The notes: a model not told the origin generated them from the sequence alone. 64,000 nt of DNA from Sisyra terminalis (GCA_958496175.1 OY292280.1:20894001-20958000); one strand, 5' to 3'. Shown: positions 48,876 to 62,314, counted from the stretch's first letter. Numbers and translations are program-made.

Positions 48876-51800
48876 CTATGCAAAAAATAAAAAGCATTTG
48901 TTACGTTTATCTTTGGAAAATTGAAACTGGAAATTAAATTGTTGAAAGTCTATGCGAAAAAATTCGACTGATTTTGGGTCATTTAAAGAAGGTGACTTTT
49001 CATTATGAGGTCTAGTTTTCTCAACGGATTCTGAATTAAGGCTATCAAGTGAAATATAATAGGAAAAAAAATTTGTCCTGTGTGCCAAAAGACACCCGCA
49101 ATATCGTTTCAAACTTTCAAAAAGGACAATTTTCTAATGCATAAAAAGGACATAAGGGATGTTTTCCTCACTAAATTAAAGTTGAATATTATAAACAAAA
49201 CCATTCTTAACCACTATGCAAAAAATTAAAAGCATTTGTTACGTATATCTTTAGAAAATTGAAACTGGAAATTAAATTGTTGAAAGCCTATGCGAAAAAA
49301 TTCGACTGATATTGGGTCACTTAAAGAAGGTGACTTTTCGTTATGAGGTCTAGTTTTCTCAACGGATTCTGAATTAAGGCTATCAAGTGATATATAATAG
49401 GAAAAAAATTTTGTCCTGTGTGCCAAAAGACACCCGCAATATCGTTTCAAACTTTCAAAAAGGGCAATTTTCAAATGCATAAAAAGGACATAAGGGATGT
49501 TTTCCTCACTAAATTAAAGTTGAATATTATAAACTAAACCATTCTTAACCACTATGCAAAAAATAAAAAGCATTTGTTACATATATCTTTAGAAAATTGA
49601 AACTGGAAATTAAATTGTTGAAAGTCTATGCGAAAAAATTCGACTGATATTGGGTCATTTAAAGAAGGTGACTTTTCATTATGAGGTCTAGTTTTCTCAA
49701 CGGATTTTGAAATAAGGCTATCAAGTGAAATATAGTAGGAAAAAACTTTTGTCCTGTGTGCCAAAAGACACCCGCAATATCGTTTCAAACTTTCAAAAAG
49801 GACTATTTTCTAATGCATAAAAAGGACATAAGGGATGTTTTCCTTCACTAAATTAAAGTTGAATATTATAAACTAAACCATTCTTAACCACTATGCAAAA
49901 AATAAAAAGCATTTGTTACGTATATCGTTAGAAAATTGAAACTGGAAATTAAATTGTTGAAAATCTATGCGAAAAAATTCGACTGATATTGGGTCATTTA
50001 AAGAAGGTGACTTTTCATTATGAGGTCTAGTTTTATCAACGGATTTTGAAATAAGGCTATCAAGTGAATTATAATAGGAAAAAACTTTTGTCCTGTGTGC
50101 CAAAAGACACCCGCAATATCGTTTCAAACTTTCAAAAAGGACAATTTTCTAATGCATAAAAAGGACATAAGGGATGTTTTCCTCACTAAATTAAAGTTGA
50201 ATATTATAAACTAAACCATTCTTAACCACTATGCAAAAAATAAAAAGCATTTGTTACGTTTATCTTTGGAAAATTGAAACTGGAAATTAAATTGTTGAAA
50301 GTCTATGCGAAAAAATTCGACTGATATTGGGTCATTTAAAGAAGGTGACTTTTCAATATGAGGTCTAGTTTTCTCAACGGATTTTGAAATAAGGCTATAA
50401 AGTGAAATATAATAGGAAAAAACTTTTGTCCTGTGTGCCAAAAGACACCCGCAATATCGTTTCAAACTTTCAAAAAGGACTATTTTCTAATGCATAAAAA
50501 GGACATAAGGGATTTTTTCCTTCACTAAATTAAAGTTGAATATTATAAACTAAACCTTTCTTAACCACTATGCAAAAAATAAAAAGCATTTGTTACGTAT
50601 ATCTTTGGAAAATTGAAACTGGAAATTAAATTGTTAAAAGTCAATGCGAAAAAATTCGACTGATATTGGGTCATTTAAAGAAGGTGACTTTTCATTATGA
50701 GGTCTAGTTTTCTCAACGGATTCTGAATTAAGGCTATCAAGTGAAATATAGTAGGAAAAAACTTTTGTCCTGTGTGCCAAAAGACACCCGCAATATCGTT
50801 TCAAACTTTCAAATAGGACTATTTTCTAATGCATAAAAAGGGCATAAGGGATGTTTTCCTTCACTAAATTAAAGCAGAATATTATAAACTAAACCATTCT
50901 TAACCACTATGCAATAAATAAAAAGCATTTGTTACGTATATCTTTGGAAAATTGAAACTGGAAATAAAATTGATAAAAGTCAATGCGAAAAAATTCGACT
51001 GATATTGGGTCATTTAAAGAAGGTGACTTTTCATTATGAGGTCTAGTTTTCTCAACGGATTTTGAAATAAGGCTATCAAGTGAAATATAATAGGAAAAAA
51101 CTTTTGTCCTGTGTGCCAAAAGACACCCGCAATATCGTTTCAAACTTTCAAAAAGGACAATTTTCTAATGCATAAAAAGGACATAAGGGATGTTTTCCTC
51201 ACTAAATTAAAGTTGAATATTATAAACTAAACCATTCTTAACCACTATGCAAAAAATAAAAAGCATTTGTTACGTTTATCTTTGGAAAATTGAAACTGGA
51301 AATTAAATTGTTGAAAGTCTATGCGAAAAAATTCGACTGATTTTGGGTCATTTAAAGAAGGTGACTTTTCATTATGAGGTCTAGTTTTCTCAACGGATTC
51401 TGAATTAAGGCTATCAAGTGAAATATAATAGGAAAAAAATTTTGTCCTGTGTGCCAAAAGACACCCGCAATATCGTTTCAAACTTTCAAAAAGGATAATT
51501 TTCTAATGCATAAAAAGGACATAAGGGATGTTTTCCTCACTAAATTAAAGTTGAATATTATAAACAAAACCATTCTTAACCACTATGCCAAAAATTAAAA
51601 GCATTTGTTACGTATATCTTTAGAAAATTGAAACTGGAAATTAAATTGTTGAAAGCCTATGCGAAAAAATTCGACTGATATTGGGTCACTTAAAGAAGGT
51701 GACTTTTCGTTATGAGGTCTAGTTTTCTCAACGGATTCTGAATTAAGGCTATCAAGTGATATATAATAGGAAAAAAATTTTGTCCTGTGTGCCAAAAGAC

Positions 51801-54800
51801 ACCCGCAATATCGTTTCAAACTTTCAAAAAGGGCAATTTTCAAATGCATAAAAAGGACATAAGGGATGTTTTCCTCACTAAATTAAAGTTGAATATTATA
51901 AACTAAACCATTCTTAACCACTATGCAAAAAATAAAAAGCATTTGTTACGTTTATCTTTGGAAAATTGAAACTGGAAATTAAATTGTTGAAAGTCTATGC
52001 GAAAAAATTCGACTGATATTGGGTCATTTAAAGAAGGTGACTTTTCGTTATGAGGTCTAGTTTTCTCAACGGATTTTGAAATAAGGCTATCAAGTGAAAT
52101 ATAGTAGGAAAAAACTTTTGTCCTGTGTGCCAAAAGACACCCGCAATATCGTTTCAAACTTTCAAAAAGGACTATTTTCTAATGCATAAAAAGGACATAA
52201 GGGATGTTTTCCTTCACTAAATTAAAGTTGAATATTATAAACTAAACCATTCTTAACCACTATGCAAAAAATAAAAAGCATTTGTTACGTATATCGTTAG
52301 AAAATTGAAACTGGAAATTAAATTGTTGAAAATCTATGCGAAAAAATTCGACTGATATTGGGTCATTTAAAGAAGGTGACTTTTCATTATGAGGTCTAGT
52401 TTTATCAACGGATTTTGAAATAAGACTATCAAGTGAATTATAATAGGAAAAAACTTTTGTCCTGTGTGCCAAAAGACACCCGCAATATCGTTTCAAACTT
52501 TCAAAAAGGACAATTTTCTAATGCATAAAAAGGACATAAGGGATGTTTTCCTCACTAAATTAAAGTTGAATATTATAAACTAAACCATTCTGAACCACTA
52601 TGCAAAAAATAAAAAGCATTTGTTACGTTTATCTTTGGAAAATTGAAACTGGAAATTAAATTGTTGAAAGTCTATGCGAAAAAATTCGACTGATATTGGG
52701 TCATTTAAAGAAGGTGACTTTTCAATATGAGGTCTAGTTTTCTCAACGGATTTTGAAATAAGGCTATAAAGTGAAATATAATAGGAAAAAACTTTTGTCC
52801 TGTGTGCCAAAAGACACCCGCAATATCGTTTCAAACTTTCAAAAAGGACTATTTTCTAATGCATAAAAAGGACATAAGGGATTTTTTCCTTCACTAAATT
52901 AAAGTTGAATATTATAAACTAAACCTTTCTTAACCACTATGCAAAAAATAAAAAGCATTTGTTACGTATATCTTTGGAAAATTGAAACTGGAAATTAAAT
53001 TGTTAAAAGTCAATGCGAAAAAATTCGACTGATATTGGGTCATTTAAAGAAGGTGACTTTTCATTATGAGGTCTAGTTTTCTCAACGGATTCTGAATTAA
53101 GGCTATCAAGTGAAATATAGTAGGAAAAAACTTTTGTCCTGTGTGCCAAAAGACACCCGCAATATCGTTTCAAACTTTCAAAAAGGACAATTTTCTAATG
53201 CATAAAAAGGACATAAGGGATGTTTTCCTCACTAAATTAAAGTTGAATATTATAAACTAAACCATTCTTAACCACTATGCAAAAAATAAAAAGCATTTGT
53301 TACGTATATCTTTAGAAAATTGAAACTGGAAATTAAATTGTTGAAAGTCTATGCGAAAAAATTCGACTGATATTGGGTCATTTAAAGAAGGTGACTTTTC
53401 ATTATGAGGTCTAGTTTTCTCAACGGATTTTGAAATAAGGCTATCAAGTGAAATATAGTAGGAAAAAACTTTTGTCCTGTGTGCCAAAAGACACCCGCAA
53501 TATCGTTTCAAACTTTCAAAAAGGACAATTTTCTAATGCATAAAAAGGACATAAGGGATGTTTTCCTCACTAAATTAAAGTTGAATATTATAAACTAAAC
53601 CATTCTTAACCACTATGCAAAAAATAAAAAGCATTTGTTACGTTTATCTTTGGAAAATTGAAACTGGAAATTAAATTGTTAAAAGTCAATGCGAAAAAAT
53701 TCGACTGATATTGGGTCATTTAAAGAAGGTGACTTTTCATTATGAGGTCTAGTTTTCTCAACGGATTCTGAATTAAGGCTATCAAGTGAAATATAGTAGG
53801 AAAAAACTTTTGTCCTGTGTGCCAAAAGACACCCGCAATATCGTTTCAAACTTTCAAAAAGGATAATTTTCTAATGCATAAAAAGGACATAAGGGATGTT
53901 TTCCTCACTAAATTAAAGTTGAATATTATAAACAAAACCATTCTTAACCACTATGCAAAAAATTAAAAGCATTTGTTACGTATATCTTTAGAAAATTGAA
54001 ACTGGAAATTAAATTGTTGAAAGCCTATGCGAAAAAATTCGACTGATATTGGGTCACTTAAAGAAGGTGACTTTTCGTTATGAGGTCTAGTTTTCTCAAC
54101 GGATTCTGAATTAAGGCTATCAAGTGATATATAATAGGAAAAAAATTTTGTCCTGTGTGCCAAAAGACACCCGCAATATCGTTTCAAACTTTCAAAAAGG
54201 GCAATTTTCAAATGCATAAAAAGGACATAAGGGATGTTTTCCTCACTAAATTAAAGTTGAATATTATAAACTAAACCATTCTTAACCACTATGCAAAAAA
54301 TAAAAAGCATTTGTTACGTTTATCTTTGGAAAATTGAAACTGGAAATTAAATTGTTGAAAGTCTATGCGAAAAAATTCGACTGATATTGGGTCATTTAAA
54401 GAAGGTGACTTTTCGTTATGAGGTCTAGTTTTCTCAACGGATTTTGAAATAAGGCTATCAAGTGAAATATAGTAGGAAAAAACTTTTGTCCTGTGTGCCA
54501 AAAGACACCCGCAATATCGTTTCAAACTTTCAAAAAGGACTATTTTCTAATGCATAAAAAGGACATAAGGGATGTTTTCCTTCACTAAATTAAAGTTGAA
54601 TATTATAAACTAAACCATTCTTAACCACTATGCAAAAAATAAAAAGCATTTGTTACGTATATCGTTAGAAAATTGAAACTGGAAATTAAATTGTTGAAAA
54701 TCTATGCGAAAAAATTCGACTGATATTGGGTCATTTAAAGAAGGTGACTTTTCATTATGAGGTCTAGTTTTATCAACGGATTTTGAAATAAGGCTATCAA

Positions 54801-55286
54801 GTGAATTATAATAGGAAAAAACTTTTGTCCTGTGTGCCAAAAGACACCCGCAATATCGTTTCAAACTTTCAAAAAGGACAATTTTCTAATGCATAAAAAG
54901 GACATAAGGGATGTTTTCCTCACTAAATTAAAGTTGAATATTATAAACTAAACCATTCTGAACCACTATGCAAAAAATAAAAAGCATTTGTTACGTTTAT
55001 CTTTGGAAAATTGAAACTGGAAATTAAATTGTTGAAAGTCTATGCGAAAAAATTCGACTGATATTGGGTCATTTAAAGAAGGTGACTTTTCAATATGAGG
55101 TCTAGTTTTCTCAACGGATTTTGAAATAAGGCTATAAAGTGAAATATAATAGGAAAAAACTTTTGTCCTGTGTGCCAAAAGACACCCGCAATATCGTTTC
55201 AAACTTTCAAAAAGGACTATTTTCTAATGCATAAAAAGGACATAAGGGATTTTTTCCTTCACTAAATTAAAGCAGAATATTATAAA
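48876..55286 (+). repeat. 7-monomer higher-order repeat, type B, about 2.7 copies (2368 bp)
   Basis: CACTTTTCG-type variant GACTTTTCGTTATGAGG, GTTTTATCAACGG, AAGTGAATTATAATAGG and GGGATTTTTTCC recur in order at shift 2368-2369 (starts near 48876, 51245 and 53850). Type B is related to but distinct from type A, and each copy has a few private changes (for example AAGACTATC near 52424). Confidence 0.88.
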
Positions 55287-56368
55287 CTAAACCATTCTTA
55301 ACCACAATGCAATAAATAAAAAGCATTTGTTACGTATATCTTTGGAAAATTGAAACTGGAAATAAAATTGATAAAAGTCAATGCGAAAAAATTCGACTGA
55401 TATTGGGTCATTTAAAGAAGGTGACTTTTCATTAAGAGGTCTAGTTTTCTCAACGGATTTTGAATTAAGGCTATCAAGTGAAATATAATGTGAAAAAAAT
55501 TTTGTCCTGTGTGCCAAAAGACACTTGCAATATCGTTTCAAACTTTCGAAATGGACAATTTTCTAATGCATAAAAAGGGCATAAGGGATGTTTTCCTTCA
55601 CTAAATTAAAGTAGAATATTATAAACTAAACCATTCTTAACCACTATGCAAAAAATAAAAAGCATTTGTTGGAAAACTTTTAGGTCCTTGATCCTTTTTT
55701 TCAAGAAAACAAATTTGTATTTAAATAGCATTAGCTAGCACAATAGGTGAATTTTAAATATCGAAAAAACCATTAACGATATCGAAAACTTTAGGTTTTA
55801 TTGGATTTTTGTTCCGATCGTAACGTAATTTTGCTACGGTGTGAATTTCTTCGAGAAATTCGACAAATATTTTTTTGAAAAAAATCGACGTACATTTGGT
55901 CGACGAAATAAAATTTCTCAGAAGAGAAAAAAAAAAGTTTTTCCCCTTAAGCTTTTCCGGGACCAAATTTATACCATCGATGGAGTAATTCAAGCGCTAT
56001 CGAATGAGCCTACTATAGTTAACCTACGATCGATAGTTATCGCTACAAATGGCTTTGAAGTTGGAAAAAGTGAAAAAAATCGCCAATTTAGGCCTATTTT
56101 TGGGATTCTTCAGAATTTCTGCCGGAAAATTTTCGCCCAAAAAATGAAAAATTGTATAATTAAAAATGATTTTTAGGCTTCTCGGAGCGTAACTAAGCCA
56201 TTCCCGAAATCCCATTTCACTAAATTCGAAAATTCGAGGTCCCCCCCCCAAAAAAAAAAACCGAAAAAATTGACTTCAGGATATGTTTTTTAGGCCTCCC
56301 GTGACGTAACTAAGCCATTCCCAGAGTCCTACTTCCCGAAAATCGAAAATTCGGTAATTTTTCGGGAA

Positions 56369-56426
56369 TGACGTCATTGGGTGGCGACGTATGTGTGACG
56401 TCATATATATGAAAAGAGTGACGTCA
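56369..56426. promoter_or_regulatory. Triple CRE-type cluster, L3
   Basis: Perfect TGACGTCA at 56369, 56396 and 56419. Confidence 0.6.
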
Positions 56427-56615
56427 CAAAACCATTGAGCAAAAATAAAATGAAAAATATATAGCATCATCGATCGATCATTTCGAACCCCGAAAGGTTA
56501 GAACTGTTCGATCGAATATTTCGATGATACAATGTCTGGAATGAGGAATTAATGTTAATTAGATATATTATAAGCTGTAAGGAATAGAAATCAATTATTA
56601 GAAATTATAAAAATC

Positions 56616-56695
56616 CGGGACCAATCGGGATGCGAACCAGGGACCTCGACTCCGAACAACAGCAACGGCGACCAAGACGACTCGGCTATCAGATG
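56616..56695 (-). other. tRNA-like element type 1, L3
   Basis: Both boxes intact on the minus strand. Confidence 0.6.
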
Positions 56696-57497
56696 ATATA
56701 TGTAAATGACCTTAAAACTCATACATAAACAATTCTTATGAGATTTTTGGAAAAATGAAAAAAAAATTCGATCGATGGAGTTGGAATTTTCCAAAAACCT
56801 TATAACCATAGCTGCTCCATGTTAAAGTTGGAAAATTTTACTAAAAACATTGCAACATTTTAAGGTCCTTGATCCTTTTATTCGAAAAAAACAACATTTG
56901 TTTTTCAAAAGAATTTCTTCAGAAAATTAAAATGTATATATAAAAAAAATCGATAAGGAAATCAAAAAGTTAAGATATTTTTCGATATTGTCTTTATCGT
57001 ATTATTCGATAATCTATCGAAAAATATTGAACTTACCTTACTTACCTAATCGTTGCATTATATTAACTTTTCTTTGTATCTTAACTCTGAAATATAAAAT
57101 TCAGGAGGACGGGTGCGGAAAATCAAATTGAAACAATATGTTCAATTAACATAAATTTATTAATGTTAAATATCAATACAGTTTATAATAAATTACAATA
57201 TTAGTTTTTCCATTATTACAATAGTTTATATAATTTATGTAAAAGTATCAATTATTATAATCATAGAGAAATATTAAGTTAATTAAATTTTCTTGATTTA
57301 CAGATATTTTCACAATTTATCACTTAAACCACTTTATCACTTAAACCACTTTATAACTTCACATTCACTGAATTATTAAAACACAATTTACAGCACAGAT
57401 TGTTGTAGTAAATCCATTAGTGATCTTCTCGGTAGATATCAATTGTGGAAATGATATCCTTTATGAATTTGATGGATGATCCTCCAAAGATCCGCAT

Positions 57498-58519
57498 TTA
57501 TTCCTCAAACGTCCATTCGGAAATGATGAACTTCTCAACTCCAATGAATAATTCTCCGTTGTCATCGGTCAGCTTCTTCTGGAACGAAAAAATCAATAAA
57601 TAATCAAAAATCAATATTTGGAAGTCTCAAAAGTACAGCGACTTACCAATTATTTATCTCCCAACAAGATGATACATTCTTTAGCGCAAAAACAATGTCT
57701 TTGTCCATAGTTTCTTGGTAATTTGGATCTGTAAAAATATATTTTATAATTATTTAAACAAATTATACTTTCTAGCTACATTAACATGTATAGGTACTGG
57801 GGAACATATAATTTACATAATGAAAACATTGGTTGCTTCTGCATTTATTAACACAAAAGTCACTTCCAATTCTTTTTCATTTACCTATGTAGCATAGATT
57901 TAACACTTGTGGGAACGTCACTGGACTTTTTACATTTCACATTAAACATGCTGTGCAAATTTTTCCATATACAAAGCCCATTGAAGGTATGAAATTGTGC
58001 ATCAATTTGGAGGCAGATGAAATCATCAAACCCTTCAATATTCAAGTGCTTCTAACTTCGTCAAATAGGTAAGGGATGACTTTGTAGCCGGGCTGATAAG
58101 TATGTTGAGGGAACAATCTCCGGGTTCGAACCTTGAAATTGCCATATGAAGGATATCCGTAGATGGTGTCCGGTCGCTGCTTATTGCTTAAATACATTTC
58201 TTACAGTTGTATCTAGCTACTCGAGGACCAATCTTTAAATGGAGTCATCAAAAAATGAACAAGACCTAACATTTAATTATTTATGTCAATAGGAAATGAG
58301 GATTGTTTTCTGATAAATTTGTACAGTACCTGCAGCATTTCTTCGGACGTTTTCCAGATGATTTTCTGAAAAATAAACGATGGTAAGTGCAAGTGTTTTA
58401 TTCCTGTAAAAAGTTGTTACTTTCAATTCGAAAAGGTTTGCAACTACCTTTGGGGCATAGACGGTATAGACCCAAAGAATAATAAGTGTCAATTTCACCA
58501 AACAATCGTTCCTATTCAT
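57498..58519 (-). pseudogene. Spliced-gene remnant, insert 3
   Basis: Exon-like 1 58519-58448, 2 58365-58330, 3 57728-57647, 4 57578-57498. Exon 4 has Met to Lys (GAGAAGTTC). Splice dinucleotides are retained in this third copy too. Confidence 0.35.
57941..58145 (+). mobile_element. tRNA-derived element type 2, insert 3
   Basis: A box at 58084-58094 and B box GGTTCGAACC at 58123-58132, identical to inserts 1 and 2. Confidence 0.5.
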
Positions 58520-58834
58520 AGTAGGTAAGTTTTATTCCGTTTTCACCGGAAAATATGCAGATTTCTGCTACTCTCCGGAACGATTTACTGGACGGCTATG
58601 CTGGAACCGGAGGTTTCGAATTCGATTGGCGAATGAGCCCAATATGTTTTGCTACCATAATAATTGGTTTTAATTTCTTTTAACTTACGTTGGCTCACAT
58701 TATCACTTATTAACATGAACCCTCGTTTCCGAATTTTAGCACCATGTGTTCAATCGATCAACGATAGCCTTCGACATTTGGAAATGATTGATTGATCGAT
58801 CGATGATTTACCTATATGTTTTTCCAATTAAATC

Positions 58835-58955
58835 ATGGTTAAGGATGATTTAATCTTTAATATTCAACTCAATTTTGGCGAAACAAAACATCCCTTATAT
58901 CCTTTTTAAGCACTCGAAAATTGTCCTTTTTGAAAATTTGAATCGATATTGCGAT
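58835..58955 (-). repeat. Inverted satellite relic, insert 3
   Basis: Matches the relic at 13284-13405 rather than the extra monomer. It has TTTTTAAGCACTCG where the others have TTTTTATGCACTCG. Confidence 0.75.
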
Positions 58956-59949
58956 ATTGGTTCGAAAAAAACCTTTATTTAACGGTGTTACAGGCGATTG
59001 AAGATTGGATGGTTTTATGATTTTTTCTGCCACATGGATTGTCGATTTCATCCCTTAAACGAGCTTTGTTTTCGAAATAATTAGCACAGCTTGTATGGGA
59101 GGACTTAAACTTTCTGTTTGGATTTCTCCATTGTAAGTTTGTTCAATTTTTACCAGTTTCCATGTAGTCAATTGCATCTCTTATGTGTGAAAAATCAAAA
59201 GCAGTAAGTTCATAATTCAGTTTTTAAATTATTGTTTTTTTTTCTAACATATCTAATTTGTTGACAATTCGAATTGTTTAGAATTTTAAATTAAGACTAC
59301 GCCAAAATGCATTCGACTTTTGTTGGAAGCTATGAGTACATCCACCTGACTCATAGGTGGCACTAAAAACTTAAGGTGGTTCAATTGACATACATGTCAA
59401 AAGTTCACACGTTGTAGCATAGATGGAGGTACGATACATGTCAATGTGACAGCTTATTTTTGAAAGTTATTAGTTCTTAATTGACTTTAGTTTATCCAAT
59501 TAAATTGAATATTTTATGTTATGGTTGTTTGAGCTGATGGCCAATGTTACATTTTAACTTCATAAAATCAGAATCGAATTAAATAAATGTGAAACAGATA
59601 ATGTTTATTGTGAAATTGTAGGTATGGACGCAATGTTTATATGAGATTATATGTACTTTCTGTTACTTTGGTAGATATTTTCCAACGTTTAACTAACTAA
59701 TGAACGACAAAAATGTATTTTTAAAATATATTTAAAAATAATTCATTCAGAGAAGAATCTAATCAAATCATCTGTAAATGTAAGCCACTGGGAGTGCAGC
59801 TTAAGTATTGTGAATATCAGAAGAATATATCAATCCACGGGATAAACAGGAAGATAATAAAAGATCAGGTTTTGATCACCGAATTAGGCATAATAGCGAC
59901 TTAAACCATGGTTGTAATTGAAAGTCCTCCTCATGGAGAGCTGATTTTT

Positions 59950-60063
59950 GCAATACAGTTAAGAATGATTCAATTTTAAATGGCAGCAATTTTCTGCGAA
60001 AGAAAACCATCTCTTATATCCTTTTTATGTACTTGAAAATTGTCCTTTTTGAAACTTTGAAAA
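59950..60063 (-). repeat. Inverted satellite relic, M3 extension
   Basis: Counterpart of the relic at 14385-14507, with the same diverged words. Confidence 0.7.
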
Positions 60064-60242
60064 AACAGCCCTTATCAGGAAAAGCAATCTTGCAACTTTG
60101 TTAATAAATGCAGAAGTTTAGCAACCATTGTTTCATTATGGAAATTATGTAAATGGGCTGCGCCATATGTTCCCCAGTATTCAAGTTAATGTACCCTAGA
60201 AAGTATAGTTTGTTTAAATATTAATGAAATATATTTTTACAG

Positions 60243-60940
60243 ATCCATACCAAGACATACTAAGAATCTGAGGCCCAAGACATTGTTTTTGCGCTGAAGA
60301 AAGTATCATCATTTTGGGAGATAAATGATTGGTAAGTCGCTGTACTTTTGAGACCTCCAAATATTTTATTATTGATTTTTGATTATTTATTGATCTTTTC
60401 GTTCCAGAAGAAGCTGACCAATGACAACGGAGAATTATTCATTGGAGTTGAGATGTTCATCATTTCCGAATGGACGTTTGAGGAATAAATGCGGATCTTT
60501 GGAGGATCATCCATCAAATTCATAAAGGATATCATTTCCACAATTGATATCTACCGAGAAGATCACTAATGGATTTACTACAACAATCTGTGCTGTAAAT
60601 TGTGTTTTAATAATTCAGTGAATGTGAAGTTATAAAGTGGTTTAAGTGATAAAGTGGTTTAAGTGATAAATAGTGAAAATATCTGTAAATCAAGAAAATT
60701 TTACTAACTTTATATTTCTATATGATTTTAATAATTGATACTTTTACATAAATTATATAAACTCTTGTAATAATGGATAAACTAATATTGTAACTTTTTA
60801 TAAACTGTATTGATATTTAACATTAATAATTTTATGTTAATTGAACATATTGTTTCAATTTGATTTTCCGCACCCATCCTCCTGAATTTTATATTTCAGG
60901 GTTAAGATACAAAGAAAAGTTAAGATAATGCAACGATTAG
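60243..60940 (+). pseudogene. Exon-like segments 3-5 in M3
   Basis: Exon-like 3 60243-60331 (89 nt), exon-like 4 60408-60488 (Asp to Asn at the fifth codon), 41-nt segment 60900-60940, which is L-type here (GATTAG/GTAAGTAAGG). Confidence 0.33.
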
Positions 60941-61291
60941 GTAAGTAAGGTAAGTTCAATATTTTTCGATAGATTATCGAATAATACGATAAAGACAATA
61001 TCGAAAAATATCTTAACTTTTTGATTTCCTTATCGATTTTTTTTATATATACATTTTAATTTTCTGAAGAAATTCTTTTGAAAAACAAATGTTGTTTTTT
61101 TCGAATAAAAGGATCAAGGACCTTAAAATGTTGCAATGTTTTTAGTAAAATTTTCCAACTTTAACATGGAGCAGCTATGGTTATAAGGTTTTTGGAAAAT
61201 TCCAACTCCATCGATCGAATTTTTTTTTCATTTTTCCAAAAATCTCATAAGAATTGTTTATGTATGAGTTTTAAGGTCATTTACATATATC

Positions 61292-61371
61292 ATCTGATAG
61301 CCGAGTCGTCTTGGTCGCCGTTGCTGTTGTTCGGAGTCGAGGTCCCTGGTTCGCATCCCGATTGGTCCCGG
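61292..61371 (+). other. tRNA-like element type 1, M3
   Basis: TAGCCGAGTCG at 61298 and GGTTCGCATCCC at 61348, lying within the L3-like tract. Confidence 0.6.
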
Positions 61372-61559
61372 ATTTTTATAATTTCTAATAATTGATTTCT
61401 ATTCCTTACAGCTTATAATATATCTAATTAACATTAATTCCTCATTCCAGACATTGTATCATCGAAATATTCGATCGAACAGTTCTAACCTTTCGGGGTT
61501 CGAAATGATCGATCGATGATGCTATATATTTTTCATTTTATTTTTGCTCAATGGTTTTG

Positions 61560-61617
61560 TGACGTCACTCTTTTCATATATATGACGTCACACATACGTC
61601 GCCTCCCAATGACGTCA
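61560..61617. promoter_or_regulatory. Triple CRE-type cluster, M3
   Basis: Perfect TGACGTCA at 61560, 61583 and 61610. The intervening GTCGCCTCCCAATG is private to this arm. Confidence 0.6.
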
Positions 61618-62314
61618 TTCCCGAAAAATTACCGAATTTTCGATTTTCGGGAAGTAGGACTCTGGGAATGGCTTAGTTACGTCACGGGAGGCCTAAAAAA
61701 CATATCCTGAAGTCAATTTTTTCGGTTTTTTTTTTTTGGGGGGGGGACCTCGAATTTTCGAATTTAGTCAAATGGGATTTCGGGAATGGCTTAGTTACGC
61801 TCCGAGAAGCCTAAAAATCATTTTTAAATATACAATTTTTCATTTTTTTGGCGAAAATTTTCCGGCCGAAATTCTGAAGAATCCCAAAAATAGGCCTAAA
61901 TTGGCGATTTTTTTCACTTTTTCCAACTTCAAAGCCATTTGTAGCGATAACTATCGATCGTAGGTTAACAATAGTAGGCTCATTCGATAGCGCTTGAATT
62001 ACTCTATCGATGGTATAAATTTGGTCCCGGAAAAGCTTAAGGGGAAAAACTTTTTTTTTTCTCTTCTGAGAAATTTTATTTCGTCGACCAAATGTACGTC
62101 GATTTTTTTCAAAAAAATGTTAGTCGAATTTCTCGAAGTAATTCACACCGTAGCAATATTACGTTACGATCGAAACAAAAATCTAATAAAACCTAAAGTT
62201 TTCGATATCGTTAATGGTTTTTTCGATATTTAAAATTCACCTATTGTGCTAGCTAATGCTATTTAAATACAAATTTGTTTTCTTGAAAAAAAGGATCAAG
62301 GACCTAAAAGTTTT

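Larger units (their letters stand above)
34518..55670 (+). repeat. Satellite array 3, about 62.5 monomers
   Basis: The longest array. Monomer variants change along it: a left zone with AGATGGTGAC and GTGAGCCAATAGAC variants (34.6-39 kb), a middle zone with AAGGGACAATTTTC (40-42.6 kb), and a right zone with ATAGTAGGAAAAAAC, AAAAGGACTATTTTC and TTTAGAAAATTG (43.5-55.3 kb). It ends with a diverged last monomer (CACTTGCAATATCG, TTTCGAAATGGAC) at the insert 3 border. Confidence 0.97.
55671..57853 (+). repeat. Core repeat, left arm L3
   Basis: L-type, with private changes AAAGGTTAGAACTG, TTGGAAAAATGAAAAA, CCTTTTATTCG and TTTGTTTTTCAAAAG. At about 57390-57450 it has M-type text (AGCACAGATTGTTG, GATCTTCTCGG). 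Confidence 0.9.
57854..59047 (+). other. Spacer between L3 and M3
   Basis: Same contents as insert 2, with one inverted satellite relic (58835-58955). Confidence 0.6.
60100..62314 (-). repeat. Core repeat, middle arm M3 (mosaic of R, M and L3)
   Basis: R-like from about 60065 to 60240 (TATCAGGAAAAGC, AGTATTCAAGTTAATG, AATATTAATGAAAT), M-like to about 60825, and then L-like to its end (CCTCCTGAATTTT, GCAACGATTAGG, ATTCTGAAGAATCCC). The L-like part includes L3-private words such as TTCGAATAAAAGGATC and CAGTTCTAACCTTTC. Confidence 0.9.
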
